Shown: positions 34,028 to 42,530 of the stretch, in pieces
How positions within the stretch are numbered: the first letter of the stretch is position 1
How the letters are laid out: the number at the start of each line of letters is the position of its first letter
Source of the DNA: Variovorax soli NBRC 106424
GTDB taxonomy: Bacteria; Pseudomonadota; Gammaproteobacteria; Burkholderiales; Burkholderiaceae_C
Length of the DNA stretch: 61,719 nt
Assembly (NCBI RefSeq): GCF_001591385.1
Contig: NZ_BCUU01000021.1
Coordinates: 1 to 61,719 of the forward strand
Direction: 5' to 3'
Position numbers and translations under genes: made by a program
Notes under the pieces: model-generated
Told to the model about the DNA's origin: nothing
The model's input: the letters and a program-made list of their open reading frames with translations, nothing else
The model's database searches: none

Positions 34028-35260
34028 TCAACAAGCCGCCACGCGCACCCGCCGCCCCTCGGCCCGCGCGCTGGCCAGCGCCCAGCCGAACACCCCCAGG
34101 CCGGCCAGCGACAGCAGCGCCCCCACCCAGCCGGTGGAGGTCCACCCCAGCCCCGCACCGATGGCCACGCCGCCCAGCCACGCGCCCAGTGCATTGGCCA
34201 TGTTGAAGGCCGAGTGGTTCAGCGCCGCGGCCAGGGCCTGCGCGTCGCCGGCCACATCCATCAGGCGGATCTGCAGCGCCGGGCCGATGGCGACCAGCGT
34301 GCCGACGAGGAAGATGTTGAACGAGGCGGCCACCGCGTTGTGGGCCGAGAAGGTGAATGCCGCCAGCACCACCGCCGACCAGGCCAGCACGCCGCCGATG
34401 GTCTTCATCAGCGAACGGTCGGCCAGGCGCGAGCCCACCAGGTTGCCGGTGACCATGCCCAGGCCAAACAGCGCCAGCACGAAGGGCACGTAGGGCAGCG
34501 GCATGCCCGACACCTCGATCAGCGTCGGCTTCACATAGCTGAACACCGCGAACATGCCGCCGAAACCGATGGCCGCGATGCCCAGGGTGAACCAGACCTG
34601 CTTGCGGGCCAGCGCGCCCAGTTCGCGCCAGGGGCTGGCGCCGGCAGCCGGGGCCATGTCGGGCACGTCGCGCCGGATCATCACCATGGCGACGAGCGCG
34701 ATCACGCCCACGAAAACGAAGGCGGCGCGCCAGCCCCAGTGCTGCCCCAGCCAGGCGGCGATGGGCACGCCCACCAGCGTGGCACCGGTGAGCCCCAGCA
34801 TCACCAGCCCCACCGCGCGGGCGCGACGCCCCGGCGGCGCGAGCGCCGCCGCCACCAGTGCGGCCAGGCCGAAGTAGGTGCCGTGCGGCAGGCCGGTGGC
34901 AAAGCGCAGCAGGTTGAGCGAGAGGTAGCCCGGCGCCATGGCACTGGCGAAGTTGCCGACGGCGAACATCGCCATCAGGGCCACCAGCAGCACGCGCCGG
35001 CGCCAGCCGGCGGTGAGCACCGCCAGCACCGGCGCACCGACCACCACGCCCAGCGCATAGGCGCTGATCACGTGGCCGGCCTGCGGAATGGTGGTGCCGA
35101 TGTCGCGCGCCACCTCGGGCAGCAGGCCCATGATGACGAATTCGCCGGTGCCGATGGCGAAGCCGCCAATGCCCAGCGCCAGCACGGCGCGCAGGAAGGC
35201 GGTGGAGGAAACGGCGGGCGCCGCGTCGTCGTTGGAAGGCGCGCTCGGTGAGGCGTTCAA
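34028..35260 (-). CDS. MFS transporter, AraJ/DHA1-like exporter
   Basis: About 410 residues, 12 transmembrane segments. The sequence IGTGEFVIMGLLPEVARDIG, and later ALGLVVGAP-type segments, are typical of AraJ-like sugar/drug efflux proteins. No good ATG exists; a TTG with CTGGAG seven bases upstream gives MNASPSAPSNDDAA and is preferred over the ATG at 35314, whose extra residues are basic and unlike the family. It has its own operator-like palindrome upstream. Confidence 0.83.
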   Translation of the reverse strand: MNASPSAPSNDDAAPAVSSTAFLRAVLALGIGGFAIGTGEFVIMGLLPEVARDIGTTIPQAGHVISAYALGVVVGAPVLAVLTAGWRRRVLLVALMAMFAVGNFASAMAPGYLSLNLLRFATGLPHGTYFGLAALVAAALAPPGRRARAVGLVMLGLTGATLVGVPIAAWLGQHWGWRAAFVFVGVIALVAMVMIRRDVPDMAPAAGASPWRELGALARKQVWFTLGIAAIGFGGMFAVFSYVKPTLIEVSGMPLPYVPFVLALFGLGMVTGNLVGSRLADRSLMKTIGGVLAWSAVVLAAFTFSAHNAVAASFNIFLVGTLVAIGPALQIRLMDVAGDAQALAAALNHSAFNMANALGAWLGGVAIGAGLGWTSTGWVGALLSLAGLGVFGWALASARAEGRRVRVAAC

Positions 35261-35291
35261 GGCCGGGCTCCAGGGGGATTTCTCTTCGAAA

Positions 35292-35308
35292 GCCCGGCGC
35301 TGCCGGGC
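35292..35308. promoter_or_regulatory. Leader hairpin upstream of the MFS exporter
   Basis: GCCCGGC-GCT-GCCGGGC is a perfect 7-base-pair stem with a 3-base loop between the palindrome and the MFS start. It would fold in the 5' leader RNA and may influence translation of the TTG start. Confidence 0.35.
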
Positions 35309-35324
35309 AGGCAAGGATGAATTC

Positions 35325-35338
35325 TAGGGTTAACCCTA
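35325..35338. promoter_or_regulatory. 14-base perfect palindrome, likely operator of the MFS exporter
   Basis: TAGGGTTAACCCTA is a perfect palindrome in an AT-rich pocket of otherwise GC-rich DNA, 65-78 bases upstream of the MFS start. Such a site near an efflux gene suggests control by a MarR/TetR/LysR-type repressor. No regulator gene is next to it. The terminal end of urtE lies just beyond. Confidence 0.5.
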
Positions 35339-35359
35339 TATCCTTGCTTGAAGGGCCCC

Positions 35360-36052
35360 TCAGATGGCCACGAGCTGCCGCACCCCTTGGGCTTCCATGT
35401 CCTTGCCCAGCCCGCGCGCGATGACCTCGCCGCGCTCCATCACCAGGTAGTCGTCGGCCAGTTCCTGCGCGAAGTCGTAGTACTGCTCGCACAGGATGAT
35501 GGCCATGTCGCCCCGGTCGGCCAGCATGCGGATCACGCGGCCGATGTCCTTGATGATGCTCGGCTGGATGCCTTCGGTGGGCTCGTCCAGGATCAGCAGC
35601 TTGGGCCGGGGCGCCAGGGCGCGGGCAATGGCCAGTTGCTGCTGCTGCCCGCCGGACAGGTCGCCGCCGCGCCGGTTGATCATCTGCCTGAGCACCGGAA
35701 ACAGCTCGAACAGTTCCGCCGGAATGGGCGTGCCCGCGCTCTTGTAGGCCAGGCCCATGCGCAGGTTCTCTTCCACCGTCAGGCGCGAAAAAATCTCGCG
35801 GCCCTGCGGCACGAAGCCGATGCCGGCGCGGGCGCGCTCGTAGGGCGTGGCCTTGTGGATGGGCTTGCCGTCCAGCTCGATGCTGCCGCTCTTGATCGGC
35901 ACCAGGCCCATCAGCGATTTCAGCAGCGTGGTCTTGCCCACGCCGTTGCGGCCCAGGAGGACCGTGACCTTGCCCAGCCGGGCCTCAAGGCTCACATCGC
36001 GCAGGATGTGCGAGCCGCCGTAGTACTGGTGGATGTTCTTGACGCTCAGCAT
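35360..36052 (-). CDS. urtE: Urea ABC transporter ATP-binding protein UrtE
   Basis: 230 residues. Walker A LLGRNGVGKTTLL, Q-loop in GIGFVPQGREIFSRLTV, signature LSGGQQQQLAIARAL, Walker B LLILDEPTEGIQPS and H-switch region CEQYYDFA. It resembles LivF, the second ATPase of HAAT-type importers. GRNGVGKTTLLKSLMG and the adjacent urtD/urtC/urtB/urtA identify it as UrtE. It follows urtD after three bases and is last in the operon. Confidence 0.93.
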   Translation of the reverse strand: MLSVKNIHQYYGGSHILRDVSLEARLGKVTVLLGRNGVGKTTLLKSLMGLVPIKSGSIELDGKPIHKATPYERARAGIGFVPQGREIFSRLTVEENLRMGLAYKSAGTPIPAELFELFPVLRQMINRRGGDLSGGQQQQLAIARALAPRPKLLILDEPTEGIQPSIIKDIGRVIRMLADRGDMAIILCEQYYDFAQELADDYLVMERGEVIARGLGKDMEAQGVRQLVAI

Positions 36053-36055
36053 TTC

Positions 36056-36931
36056 TTATCGTCCCAGGTACACCTCGATCACGCGTTCATCGGCCTGCAC
36101 TTCGTCCAGCGTGCCCTGCGCCAGCACCGAGCCGTCGCACAGCACGGTGACGATGTCCGAGATGGTCTTGATGAAGCTCATGTCGTGCTCCACCACCATC
36201 AGCGAATGCTGGCCCTTGAGCGAGAGGAACAGTTCGGCCGTGCGCGCAGTTTCCTCGTCGGTCATGCCGGCCACGGGTTCGTCCAGCAGCAGCAGCTTGG
36301 GGTCCTGCATGAGCAGCATGCCGATCTCCAGCCACTGCTTCTGGCCGTGGCTGAGGTTGCCCGCCATGCGCGAGACGCTTGCCGCCAGGTGGATGGTCTC
36401 CAGCACCTCGGCCAGGCGGTCGCTCTGCGCCGAGTCGAGCTTGAAGCGCATCGACGCCTTCACGCCCTTGTCGGTCTTCAGCGCCAGCTCCAGGTTCTCG
36501 AACACGCTAAGGTGCTCGAACACGGTCGGCTTCTGGAACTTGCGGCCGATGCCCAGCTGGGCGATCTCCGCTTCCTTGTGGCGCAGCAGGTCGATGGTGC
36601 TGCCGAAGAACACCGTGCCCTCGTCGGGCCGCGTCTTGCCGGTGATGATGTCCATCATCGTGGTCTTGCCCGCGCCGTTGGGGCCGATGATGCAGCGCAG
36701 CTCGCCCGGCGCGATGTCCAGGCTCAGCTTGTTGATGGCCTTGAAGCCGTCGAAGCTCACGCTCACGTCTTCCAGGTACAGGATGCGGCCGTGCGCCACG
36801 TCCACCTCGCCGGGTTCGACCACGCGGCCGAAGCCCGCGGTGCGGCCGCCGGACTCGGTGTGCAGCGGGTCGTGCGGGTGCAGGTGGCGGGCGATGCGCT
36901 CGGCGCCGGCGTCCATCAGGTCGGGCGTCAT
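36056..36931 (-). CDS. urtD: Urea ABC transporter ATP-binding protein UrtD
   Basis: 291 residues, LivG-like. Walker A IIGPNGAGKTTMMDIITG, signature NLSHGQKQWLEIGMLLMQ (the LSHGQKQWLEI form is characteristic of UrtD), Walker B LLLLDEPVAGMTDEET and switch histidine in MVVEHDMSFI. An N-terminal extension of about 45 residues precedes the ATPase domain. The ATG overlaps the urtC stop (ATGA). Confidence 0.94.
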   Translation of the reverse strand: MTPDLMDAGAERIARHLHPHDPLHTESGGRTAGFGRVVEPGEVDVAHGRILYLEDVSVSFDGFKAINKLSLDIAPGELRCIIGPNGAGKTTMMDIITGKTRPDEGTVFFGSTIDLLRHKEAEIAQLGIGRKFQKPTVFEHLSVFENLELALKTDKGVKASMRFKLDSAQSDRLAEVLETIHLAASVSRMAGNLSHGQKQWLEIGMLLMQDPKLLLLDEPVAGMTDEETARTAELFLSLKGQHSLMVVEHDMSFIKTISDIVTVLCDGSVLAQGTLDEVQADERVIEVYLGR

Positions 36932-38181
36932 GCGCGGGCTCCCTTCGGGTCTGCGGAAAGCGGTGCGAGTGCGCCGGTGTCGGCGCCCTCTTCTGCCGCG
37001 ACGGCGCGGCGCAGCGGACGGACGGCATCCGCAGGCGCAGCGGGCGCGGAAGAAGCAGCACGCAGGGCCGCCTCTTCGCCGCTGCGGCGCGAGGTCAGCT
37101 TGCGGATCAGGCCGACGATGCCGTCAGGCAGGAACAGCGTCACCGCGATGAACAGCGCACCCAAAAAGTACAGCCAGAACTCCGGATATGCCACCGTCAG
37201 CCAGCTCTTGGCGCCGTTGACGATGAAGGCGCCGGCAATCGGCCCCACCAGCGTGGCGCGCCCGCCCACCGCCGTCCAGATGGCGATCTCGATGGAGGCC
37301 GCCGCGCTCATCTCGCTCGGGTTGATGATGCCCACCTGCGGCACGTACAGCGCCCCGGCCACGCCGCACATCATGGCCGAGATGACCCAGATGGTGAGCT
37401 TGTAGGGCAGCGGGTTGTAACCCGAGAACATCACGCGCGACTCGGCGTCGCGGATGGCCTGCAGCACGCGGCCGAACTTGCTGCCGATGAGCCACTTGGC
37501 GAACAGGAAGAAGGCCAGCAGCGTGAGGCCGGTGAGCGCGAACAGCGTCATGCGCATTTCCTGCGTGGCGATCGGAATGCCCAGGATGCGCTTGAAGTCG
37601 GTGAAGCCGTTGTTGCCGCCGAAGCCCGTCTCGTTGCGGAAGAACAGCAGCATGGCCGCGAAGGTCATGGCCTGCGTGATGATGGAGAAGTACACCCCCT
37701 TGATGCGCGAGCGGAAGGCGAAGAAGCCGAACACGAAGGCCAGCAGCCCCGGCACCGCGACGATGAGGACGAGCGTGGCCACGAAGCTGTCCGACAGCGC
37801 CCAGTGCCAGGGCAGTTCCTTCCAATCCAGGAACACCATGAAGTCCGGCAGGTCGCTCTTGTAGTTGCCGTCGCGGCCGATCTGGCGCATGAGGTACATG
37901 CCCATCATGTAGCCGCCCAGCGCGAAGAAGAGGCCGTGGCCCAGCGAGAGGATGCCGGTGTAGCCCCAGATCAGGTCCATGGCCAGCGCACAGATGGCGT
38001 AGCACATGATCTTGCCCACCAGCGCCACGGCGTAGTCGCTCATGTGGAAGGCGCTGCCCGCGGGCACCCACAGGTTGAGCACCGGTGCCACCGCGCACAC
38101 CGCGATCAGCGCCACGAAGAAGGCCGTCCAGCCCTTGCCGCTCAAGAGCGGTCCTTTTGTCGGGAGTACGACCTTGCTCAT
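36928..38181 (-). CDS. urtC: Urea ABC transporter permease UrtC
   Basis: 417 residues, LivM-like with about 9-10 transmembrane helices. IWGYTGILSLGHGLFFALGG and SRIKGVYFSIITQAMTFAA, FGGNNGFTDFK and GVAGALYVPQVGIINPSEMS are UrtC hallmarks. The C-terminal cytoplasmic tail (about 60 residues, Ala/Glu-rich: SSAPAAPADAVRPLRRAVAA) is longer than needed for the permease and unconserved-looking. The start overlaps the urtB stop (ATGA). Confidence 0.93.
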   Translation of the reverse strand: MSKVVLPTKGPLLSGKGWTAFFVALIAVCAVAPVLNLWVPAGSAFHMSDYAVALVGKIMCYAICALAMDLIWGYTGILSLGHGLFFALGGYMMGMYLMRQIGRDGNYKSDLPDFMVFLDWKELPWHWALSDSFVATLVLIVAVPGLLAFVFGFFAFRSRIKGVYFSIITQAMTFAAMLLFFRNETGFGGNNGFTDFKRILGIPIATQEMRMTLFALTGLTLLAFFLFAKWLIGSKFGRVLQAIRDAESRVMFSGYNPLPYKLTIWVISAMMCGVAGALYVPQVGIINPSEMSAAASIEIAIWTAVGGRATLVGPIAGAFIVNGAKSWLTVAYPEFWLYFLGALFIAVTLFLPDGIVGLIRKLTSRRSGEEAALRAASSAPAAPADAVRPLRRAVAAEEGADTGALAPLSADPKGARA

Positions 38182-39761
38182 GCCTCTGCGCTCCGGCCCT
38201 TGACTGCGAAGATGCCCTGCGGCCGCTTCTGGATGAAGATGATGATGAAGACCAGCACCGCGATCTTCGCGAGCACGGCGCCGGCCCAGCCTTCGATGAA
38301 CTTGTTCAGGATGCCCAGGCCCAACGCCGCATACACGGTGCCGGCCAGCTGGCCCACGCCGCCCATCACCACCACCATGAACGAGTCGACGATGTAGCTC
38401 TGGCCCAGGTCGGGACCCACATTGCCGATCTGCGAGAGCGCGCAGCCCGCCAGGCCCGCGATGCCCGAACCCAGCGCGAAGGCGTAGGTGTCGATGCGCG
38501 CCGTGTTCACGCCCATGCACGAGGCGATCGGCCGGTTCTGCGTCACGCCGCGCACGAACAGGCCCAGGCGCGTGCGGCCGATGAGCCAGCCCATGGCCAG
38601 CAGCACCAGACCAGCGAAGATGATGATGCAGATGCGGTTCCAGGGCAGCGTCACGTTGCTCAAGAGCTGCAGGCCGCCGCTCATCCACGCCGGGTTCTCC
38701 ACGCCCACGTTCTGCGCGCCGAAGAGGGAGCGCACCAGCTGCTGCAGCATCAGGCTGATGCCCCAGGTGGCCAGCAGCGTCTCCAGCGGCCGGCCATACA
38801 GGAAGCGGATCACGCCGCGCTCGAGAATGGCGCCCACCAGCGCCGAAGCGCAGAAGGCCACCGGAATGGCCGCCACCAGGTACCAGTCGAACAGCGACGC
38901 GGGCAGGAACTTCTGGAAGACGCCCTGCACGGCGAAGGTGGCGTAGGCGCCGATCATCATCAGCTCGCCGTGCGCCATGTTGATCACGCCCATCAGCCCG
39001 TAGGTGATGGCCAGGCCCAGGGCCGCCAGCAGCAGCACCGAGCCCAGGCTCACGCCGCTGAACACGGCATTGAGCCGGTCGCCCCACACCAGCGAGGCGT
39101 CGATGTTCTGCACCGCGAGCTGGATGGCGGCCTTGACCTCGGCATCGGTCTCGTCGGCCAGGCGCTGGTTGAGCAGCAGCTTGGTCTCGGGGTTGCGGTT
39201 GCTGCCCAGGTCCTTGGCGGCGGCCAGGCGCCTGGCCTTGTCGCTGCTGCCCAGCAGGCCCGCGGCGCGCACCAGTTCGAGCTGCGCCTTGATCTTGGGG
39301 TTGGTCTCGGCGGCCAGCGCCTTGTCGACCAGCGGCACGCGCGATTCGTCGGGCTCCTTGAACAGGGCCTGCGCGGCGGCGGCGCGCACCGCGTCGTCCT
39401 GGCTCGACAGCTGCAGCGCGGCCTGCGCCGCATCGAGCGCACCGCGCATGAGGTTGTTGTTGACCACATCCTCGGCGTCTTCGGGCAGCTTGAGTGCTGC
39501 GCCGCTCACCGGATCGAAGGCCTTGTCGTCCTTCATGACGAAGACCTGCTCGTCCTTGAACTTGACGGCGTCGTCCTGCAGCGCCTGGATGAAGGCGGCC
39601 GTCTTGTCGTCGGCCTGCGCCACGGCCTTGTTGAGGGCCGCAACGCGCTCCTCGGTGTCGCCGGTGGCAATGGCCAGCGCCTCGTCGCGGGTCAGCGCGT
39701 GCGCGGCCAGTGCCGTAAGCAGAGTGGCGGCGAATGCGCCATGGAGGATTCGTCGAAGCAT
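38178..39761 (-). CDS. urtB: Urea ABC transporter permease UrtB
   Basis: 527 residues. A signal peptide (MLRRILHGAFAATLLTALAAHA) and a periplasmic alpha-helical N-terminal domain of about 200 residues precede the LivH-like permease, which starts near GVSLGSVLLLAALGLAITYG with GVINMAHGELMMIGAYATF. The extra N-terminal domain is the known difference between UrtB and LivH. It overlaps urtC by 4 bases. A gap of 151 bases holding a paired-hairpin repeat separates it from urtA. Confidence 0.93.
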   Translation of the reverse strand: MLRRILHGAFAATLLTALAAHALTRDEALAIATGDTEERVAALNKAVAQADDKTAAFIQALQDDAVKFKDEQVFVMKDDKAFDPVSGAALKLPEDAEDVVNNNLMRGALDAAQAALQLSSQDDAVRAAAAQALFKEPDESRVPLVDKALAAETNPKIKAQLELVRAAGLLGSSDKARRLAAAKDLGSNRNPETKLLLNQRLADETDAEVKAAIQLAVQNIDASLVWGDRLNAVFSGVSLGSVLLLAALGLAITYGLMGVINMAHGELMMIGAYATFAVQGVFQKFLPASLFDWYLVAAIPVAFCASALVGAILERGVIRFLYGRPLETLLATWGISLMLQQLVRSLFGAQNVGVENPAWMSGGLQLLSNVTLPWNRICIIIFAGLVLLAMGWLIGRTRLGLFVRGVTQNRPIASCMGVNTARIDTYAFALGSGIAGLAGCALSQIGNVGPDLGQSYIVDSFMVVVMGGVGQLAGTVYAALGLGILNKFIEGWAGAVLAKIAVLVFIIIFIQKRPQGIFAVKGRSAEA

Positions 39762-39784
39762 CTTTGAGAGAAGTTGGCATCACG

Positions 39785-39899
39785 CCCTCCCCCTCTGGGG
39801 GAGGGTTGGGGTGGGGGCACCGCAGCGTCCCAGAACGAGTGCAGCAGCGACATCGAGCGCCGCCTGCCCCCACCCCTGCCCTCCCCCAGCGGGGGAGGG
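39785..39899. repeat. Paired-hairpin (BIME/MITE-like) element between urtA and urtB
   Basis: Two 35-base arms (39785-39819 and 39865-39899) are inverted copies with about 3 differences, separated by 45 bases. Each arm holds a 9-base-pair hairpin, CCCTCCCCC-TCT-GGGGGAGGG and CCCTCCCCC-AGC-GGGGGAGGG, followed or preceded by the same G-rich tail (TTGGGGTGGGGGCA and its complement). It lies wholly in the 151-base gap between urtA and urtB inside the operon. Translations of such units give PPQPSPRGGG-type peptides, which I discount. No transposase is present. Confidence 0.85.
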
Positions 39900-39912
39900 A
39901 GAAAGGCAGCAG

Positions 39913-41187
39913 TTACATCGACTTGCCGGCGGGGTAGTCGGGCTTCTTGTCGTTGCCTTCGATGTACGGGCTCCAGGGCTTGGCCTTGACCGGCTCCTTG
40001 GTCTTCCACACCACGTTGAACTGGCCGTCGGCCTTGATCTCGCCGATGAACACGCTCTTGTGCAGGTGGTGGTTCTTCTCGTCCATCTTGGAGACGATGC
40101 CCGAGGGCGCCTTGAAGGTCTGGCCGGCCATGGCGGCGATCACCTTGTCGGTGTCGGTGCTCTTGGCCTTCTCCACGGCCTGCTTCCACATGTTGATGCC
40201 GATGTAGGTGGCTTCCATCGGGTCGTTGGTCAGCGGCTTGTCCTTGTGGCCGGGGATGTTCTTGGCCTTGGCATAGTCGCTCCACTTCTTGATGAACTCG
40301 GTGTTGGTCGGGTTCTTGATGCTCATGAAGTAGTTCCAGGCGGCCAGGTGACCCACCAGCGGCTTGGTGTCCACGCCGCGCAACTCTTCCTCGCCCACCG
40401 AGAAGGCGACCACCGGCACGTCCTTGGCCTTGAGGCCCGCGTTGCCCAGCTCCTTGTAGAAGGGCACGTTGGAGTCGCCGTTGATGGTGGACACCACCGC
40501 GGTCTTGCCACCGGCCGAGAACTTCTTGATGTCGGCCACGATGGTCTGGTAGTCGCTGTGGCCGAAGGGGGTGTACTTCTCGTCGATGTCCTTGTCGGCC
40601 ACGCCCTTGCTCTTGAGGTAGGCGCGCAGGATCTTGTTGGTGGTGCGCGGATAGACGTAGTCGGTGCCCAGCAGCACCCAGCGCTTGGCGCCGCCGCCTT
40701 CCTTGCTCATCAGGTAGTCCACCGCCGGAATGGCCTGCTGGTTGGGCGCGGCGCCGGTGTAGAACACGTTCTTGGAGAGTTCCTCGCCCTCGTACTGCAC
40801 GGGGTAGAACAGGAGGCCGTTCATCTCCTCGACCACCGGCAGCACCGACTTGCGGCTCACCGAGGTCCAGCAGCCGAAGATGACGGACACCTTGTCTTGG
40901 CCCAGCAGCTGCTTGGTCTTCTCGGCGAACAGCGGCCAGTTGGAGGCCGGGTCCACCACCACGGGCTCGAGCTTCTTGCCCAGCACGCCGCCCTTGGCGT
41001 TGATCTCGTCGATGGCCATGAGCACGGTGTCCTTGAGCACCGTCTCCGAAATCGCCATGGTGCCCGACAGCGAGTGCAGCACGCCGACCTTGATGGTGTC
41101 CTGCGCGTGGGCGCTGATGCCCGCCGAGGCCAGCAGGGCCGCGGCGGAAAGTGCCTTGAGGGTGAAGCGGCGTTGTTGCAGATGCAT
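39913..41187 (-). CDS. urtA: Urea ABC transporter substrate-binding protein UrtA
   Basis: 424 residues, periplasmic. The signal MHLQQRRFTLKALSAAALLA...AHA is followed by TIKVGVLHSLSGTMAISETV, FGCWTSVSRKSVLPVVEEMN, LFYPVQYEGEE and DPMEATYIGINMWKQAVEKA, all UrtA/AmiC-like (Peripla_BP_5) blocks. It binds urea with high affinity. First gene of the operon, with a good GGAGAAG site. I found no clear sigma-54 (GG-N10-GC) promoter by eye in 41188-41310, where NtrC control would be expected. Confidence 0.94.
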   Translation of the reverse strand: MHLQQRRFTLKALSAAALLASAGISAHAQDTIKVGVLHSLSGTMAISETVLKDTVLMAIDEINAKGGVLGKKLEPVVVDPASNWPLFAEKTKQLLGQDKVSVIFGCWTSVSRKSVLPVVEEMNGLLFYPVQYEGEELSKNVFYTGAAPNQQAIPAVDYLMSKEGGGAKRWVLLGTDYVYPRTTNKILRAYLKSKGVADKDIDEKYTPFGHSDYQTIVADIKKFSAGGKTAVVSTINGDSNVPFYKELGNAGLKAKDVPVVAFSVGEEELRGVDTKPLVGHLAAWNYFMSIKNPTNTEFIKKWSDYAKAKNIPGHKDKPLTNDPMEATYIGINMWKQAVEKAKSTDTDKVIAAMAGQTFKAPSGIVSKMDEKNHHLHKSVFIGEIKADGQFNVVWKTKEPVKAKPWSPYIEGNDKKPDYPAGKSM

Positions 41188-41310
41188 GAGTCTTCTCCGG
41201 TTGTGTGTATGAATCGGTGACTCAAGTCTGGGTCTGCACCTCTTTGGCGCAAATACGCCCGGTGGCGTACAAGCCCCTCAATCGATGAATCGGCAAAAAC
41301 CCAAGCGGGA

Positions 41311-41402
41311 AACACCGCGGAACTGGCTCTGCCAGGCCGCAGGTGTTGCCCCCTCGAGGGGGTACTCGGCTACACGGAGTGAGCCGATACGGGGGTGGGC
41401 TT
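41311..41402 (+). repeat. Folded 3'-end repeat, copy A
   Basis: About 92 bases homologous to copy B (47508-47600, opposite strand). Elements in order: a nested stem AACACC/GGTGTT enclosing CTGGC-TCT-GCCAG, the palindrome CCCCCTCGAGGGGG (41349-41362), then CGGCT...AGCCG, and an end GGGGGTGGGCTT. It overlaps the 3' end of the PHB-depolymerase-like esterase, supplying its final residues KPTPVSAHSV and stop. Differences between copies preserve base pairing. Confidence 0.85.
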
Positions 41403-42446
41403 GTTCTCGCGAAAGGCGCGCTGCGCAAAGGCCCAGATCATGCGCGTGGCATCCGGCCCGCGCGGATCGGAAAAAGGCTGGCTGCCCAGGCCGCCGCTCC
41501 AGGCGTGGCCCAGCCCTTCGATCTCGCACACCAGCACCTGCGTGCGGCCGGCACGGCGGAACTCGGTCAGCCGCGCCGGATAGCGCTGCCCGCGCTGCAG
41601 CACCCGCGAGGTGCCCGGCCGCGCGCCGGTGGCGGTGGCCCACACGTCGGCCAGGCTCTGCGCATTGGCGATGGACACCACATCGTCGGCATCGCCATGC
41701 AGCACCATCAGCGGCGGCAAGGTGGTGAAGAGCGCGGCGGCGCCCATGGCCTTGCCCACGGCGGTGGCCAGCACCGGTGGCATGTGCTTGCCGCGCATGG
41801 CACTGAGGGCTGTAGTAGCCGACTTGGCGGCGCCCGGCGCCACGCCCGAATGCGCTGCCACGGCCTGGAAGCGCAAGGGATGGCGCGTGGCCAGCAGCGC
41901 CGCCATGCTGGCACCGGCCGACAGGCCCGCCAGCGCCACGCGGTCGCGGTCCACCGGGTACAGCATGGCAACCTGGTCGAACGCCGCCATGATGGTGGTG
42001 GCCTCGGCGTCGGCCTTGCCCGAGCGCCGCTCGAACCAGTTCCAGCAGCCGTGCGCATTGGCCAGCCGGTCCTGGTCCACATAGAGGACGAAAAAGCGCT
42101 CGCGCGCGGCCAGCCGGTTCATTCGCGTGCTCACGGCCAGGTCGCGCCCGGTCTGGGCGCAGCCGTGCAGCATGACCATGAGCGGCAGCTTCTCGCCGGG
42201 CGCGAGCTGAAGCGCCGGCGGCCGGTACAGGTGATAGCGCCGCGCCCCTGCGGGGCCCAGCGCCACGCCCGGCAGCCAGTCGCCCGGGCCAGGCGGCGGC
42301 CGGTTGATCTGCGCAGCAGCGCGCTTGACCTGGCCCGCGAGCTTGCGGCCGCCCGCCAGCGTGGCCCGCGTCATGGCCTTGAAGTTGCGCTCGTAGGCCT
42401 TGGCCAGAACGGAAGCGGGCGAAGTGGATGATCGGCGGCGGGCCAT
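41370..42446 (-). CDS. PHB-depolymerase-family esterase (poly(3-hydroxyalkanoate)/feruloyl esterase-like)
   Basis: 358 residues, alpha/beta hydrolase. LMVMLHGCAQTGRDLAVSTRMN is the oxyanion region, LAGLSAGASMAALLA holds the nucleophile serine, and VLHGDADDVV and LGHAWSGG hold the Asp and His. The GCWNWF block is typical of the PhaC-depolymerase/LpqC family. There is no clear signal peptide, so it may be intracellular. The last 12 residues (ENKPTPVSAHSV) and stop lie in repeat copy A, so the native C-terminus was replaced or ends right at the repeat. Confidence 0.85.
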   Translation of the reverse strand: MARRRSSTSPASVLAKAYERNFKAMTRATLAGGRKLAGQVKRAAAQINRPPPGPGDWLPGVALGPAGARRYHLYRPPALQLAPGEKLPLMVMLHGCAQTGRDLAVSTRMNRLAARERFFVLYVDQDRLANAHGCWNWFERRSGKADAEATTIMAAFDQVAMLYPVDRDRVALAGLSAGASMAALLATRHPLRFQAVAAHSGVAPGAAKSATTALSAMRGKHMPPVLATAVGKAMGAAALFTTLPPLMVLHGDADDVVSIANAQSLADVWATATGARPGTSRVLQRGQRYPARLTEFRRAGRTQVLVCEIEGLGHAWSGGLGSQPFSDPRGPDATRMIWAFAQRAFRENKPTPVSAHSV

Positions 42447-42530
42447 GAAGTGCGTCGGTACCTGTCAGTGCACCTTAGCAGCTTCTGCGCCGGCCACGGC
42501 GCCCGCCCTCCTGCGCTGTCTGTGTTCGAA

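Noticed and set aside
33679..34194. 171-residue version of the nucleotidyltransferase
   Set aside because: The extra N-terminus is the antisense of the neighbouring MFS gene; the TTG at 33969 has a ribosome-binding site and gives the normal domain length.
36928..39873. 981-residue minus-strand frame covering urtC and urtB
   Set aside because: Only the urtC part (to 38181) has family motifs; the upstream portion is out of frame with urtB, which has its own start and overlap.
39692..40285. Minus-strand frame through the urtA end and the hairpin element
   Set aside because: It reads urtA out of frame and then the repeat (PPPQPSPRGGG), which is not a protein.
41188..41310. Sigma-54 promoter upstream of urtA
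   Set aside because: I looked for GG-N10-GC with TGGCAC/TTGCA context, expected for nitrogen control; near misses have the wrong spacing.
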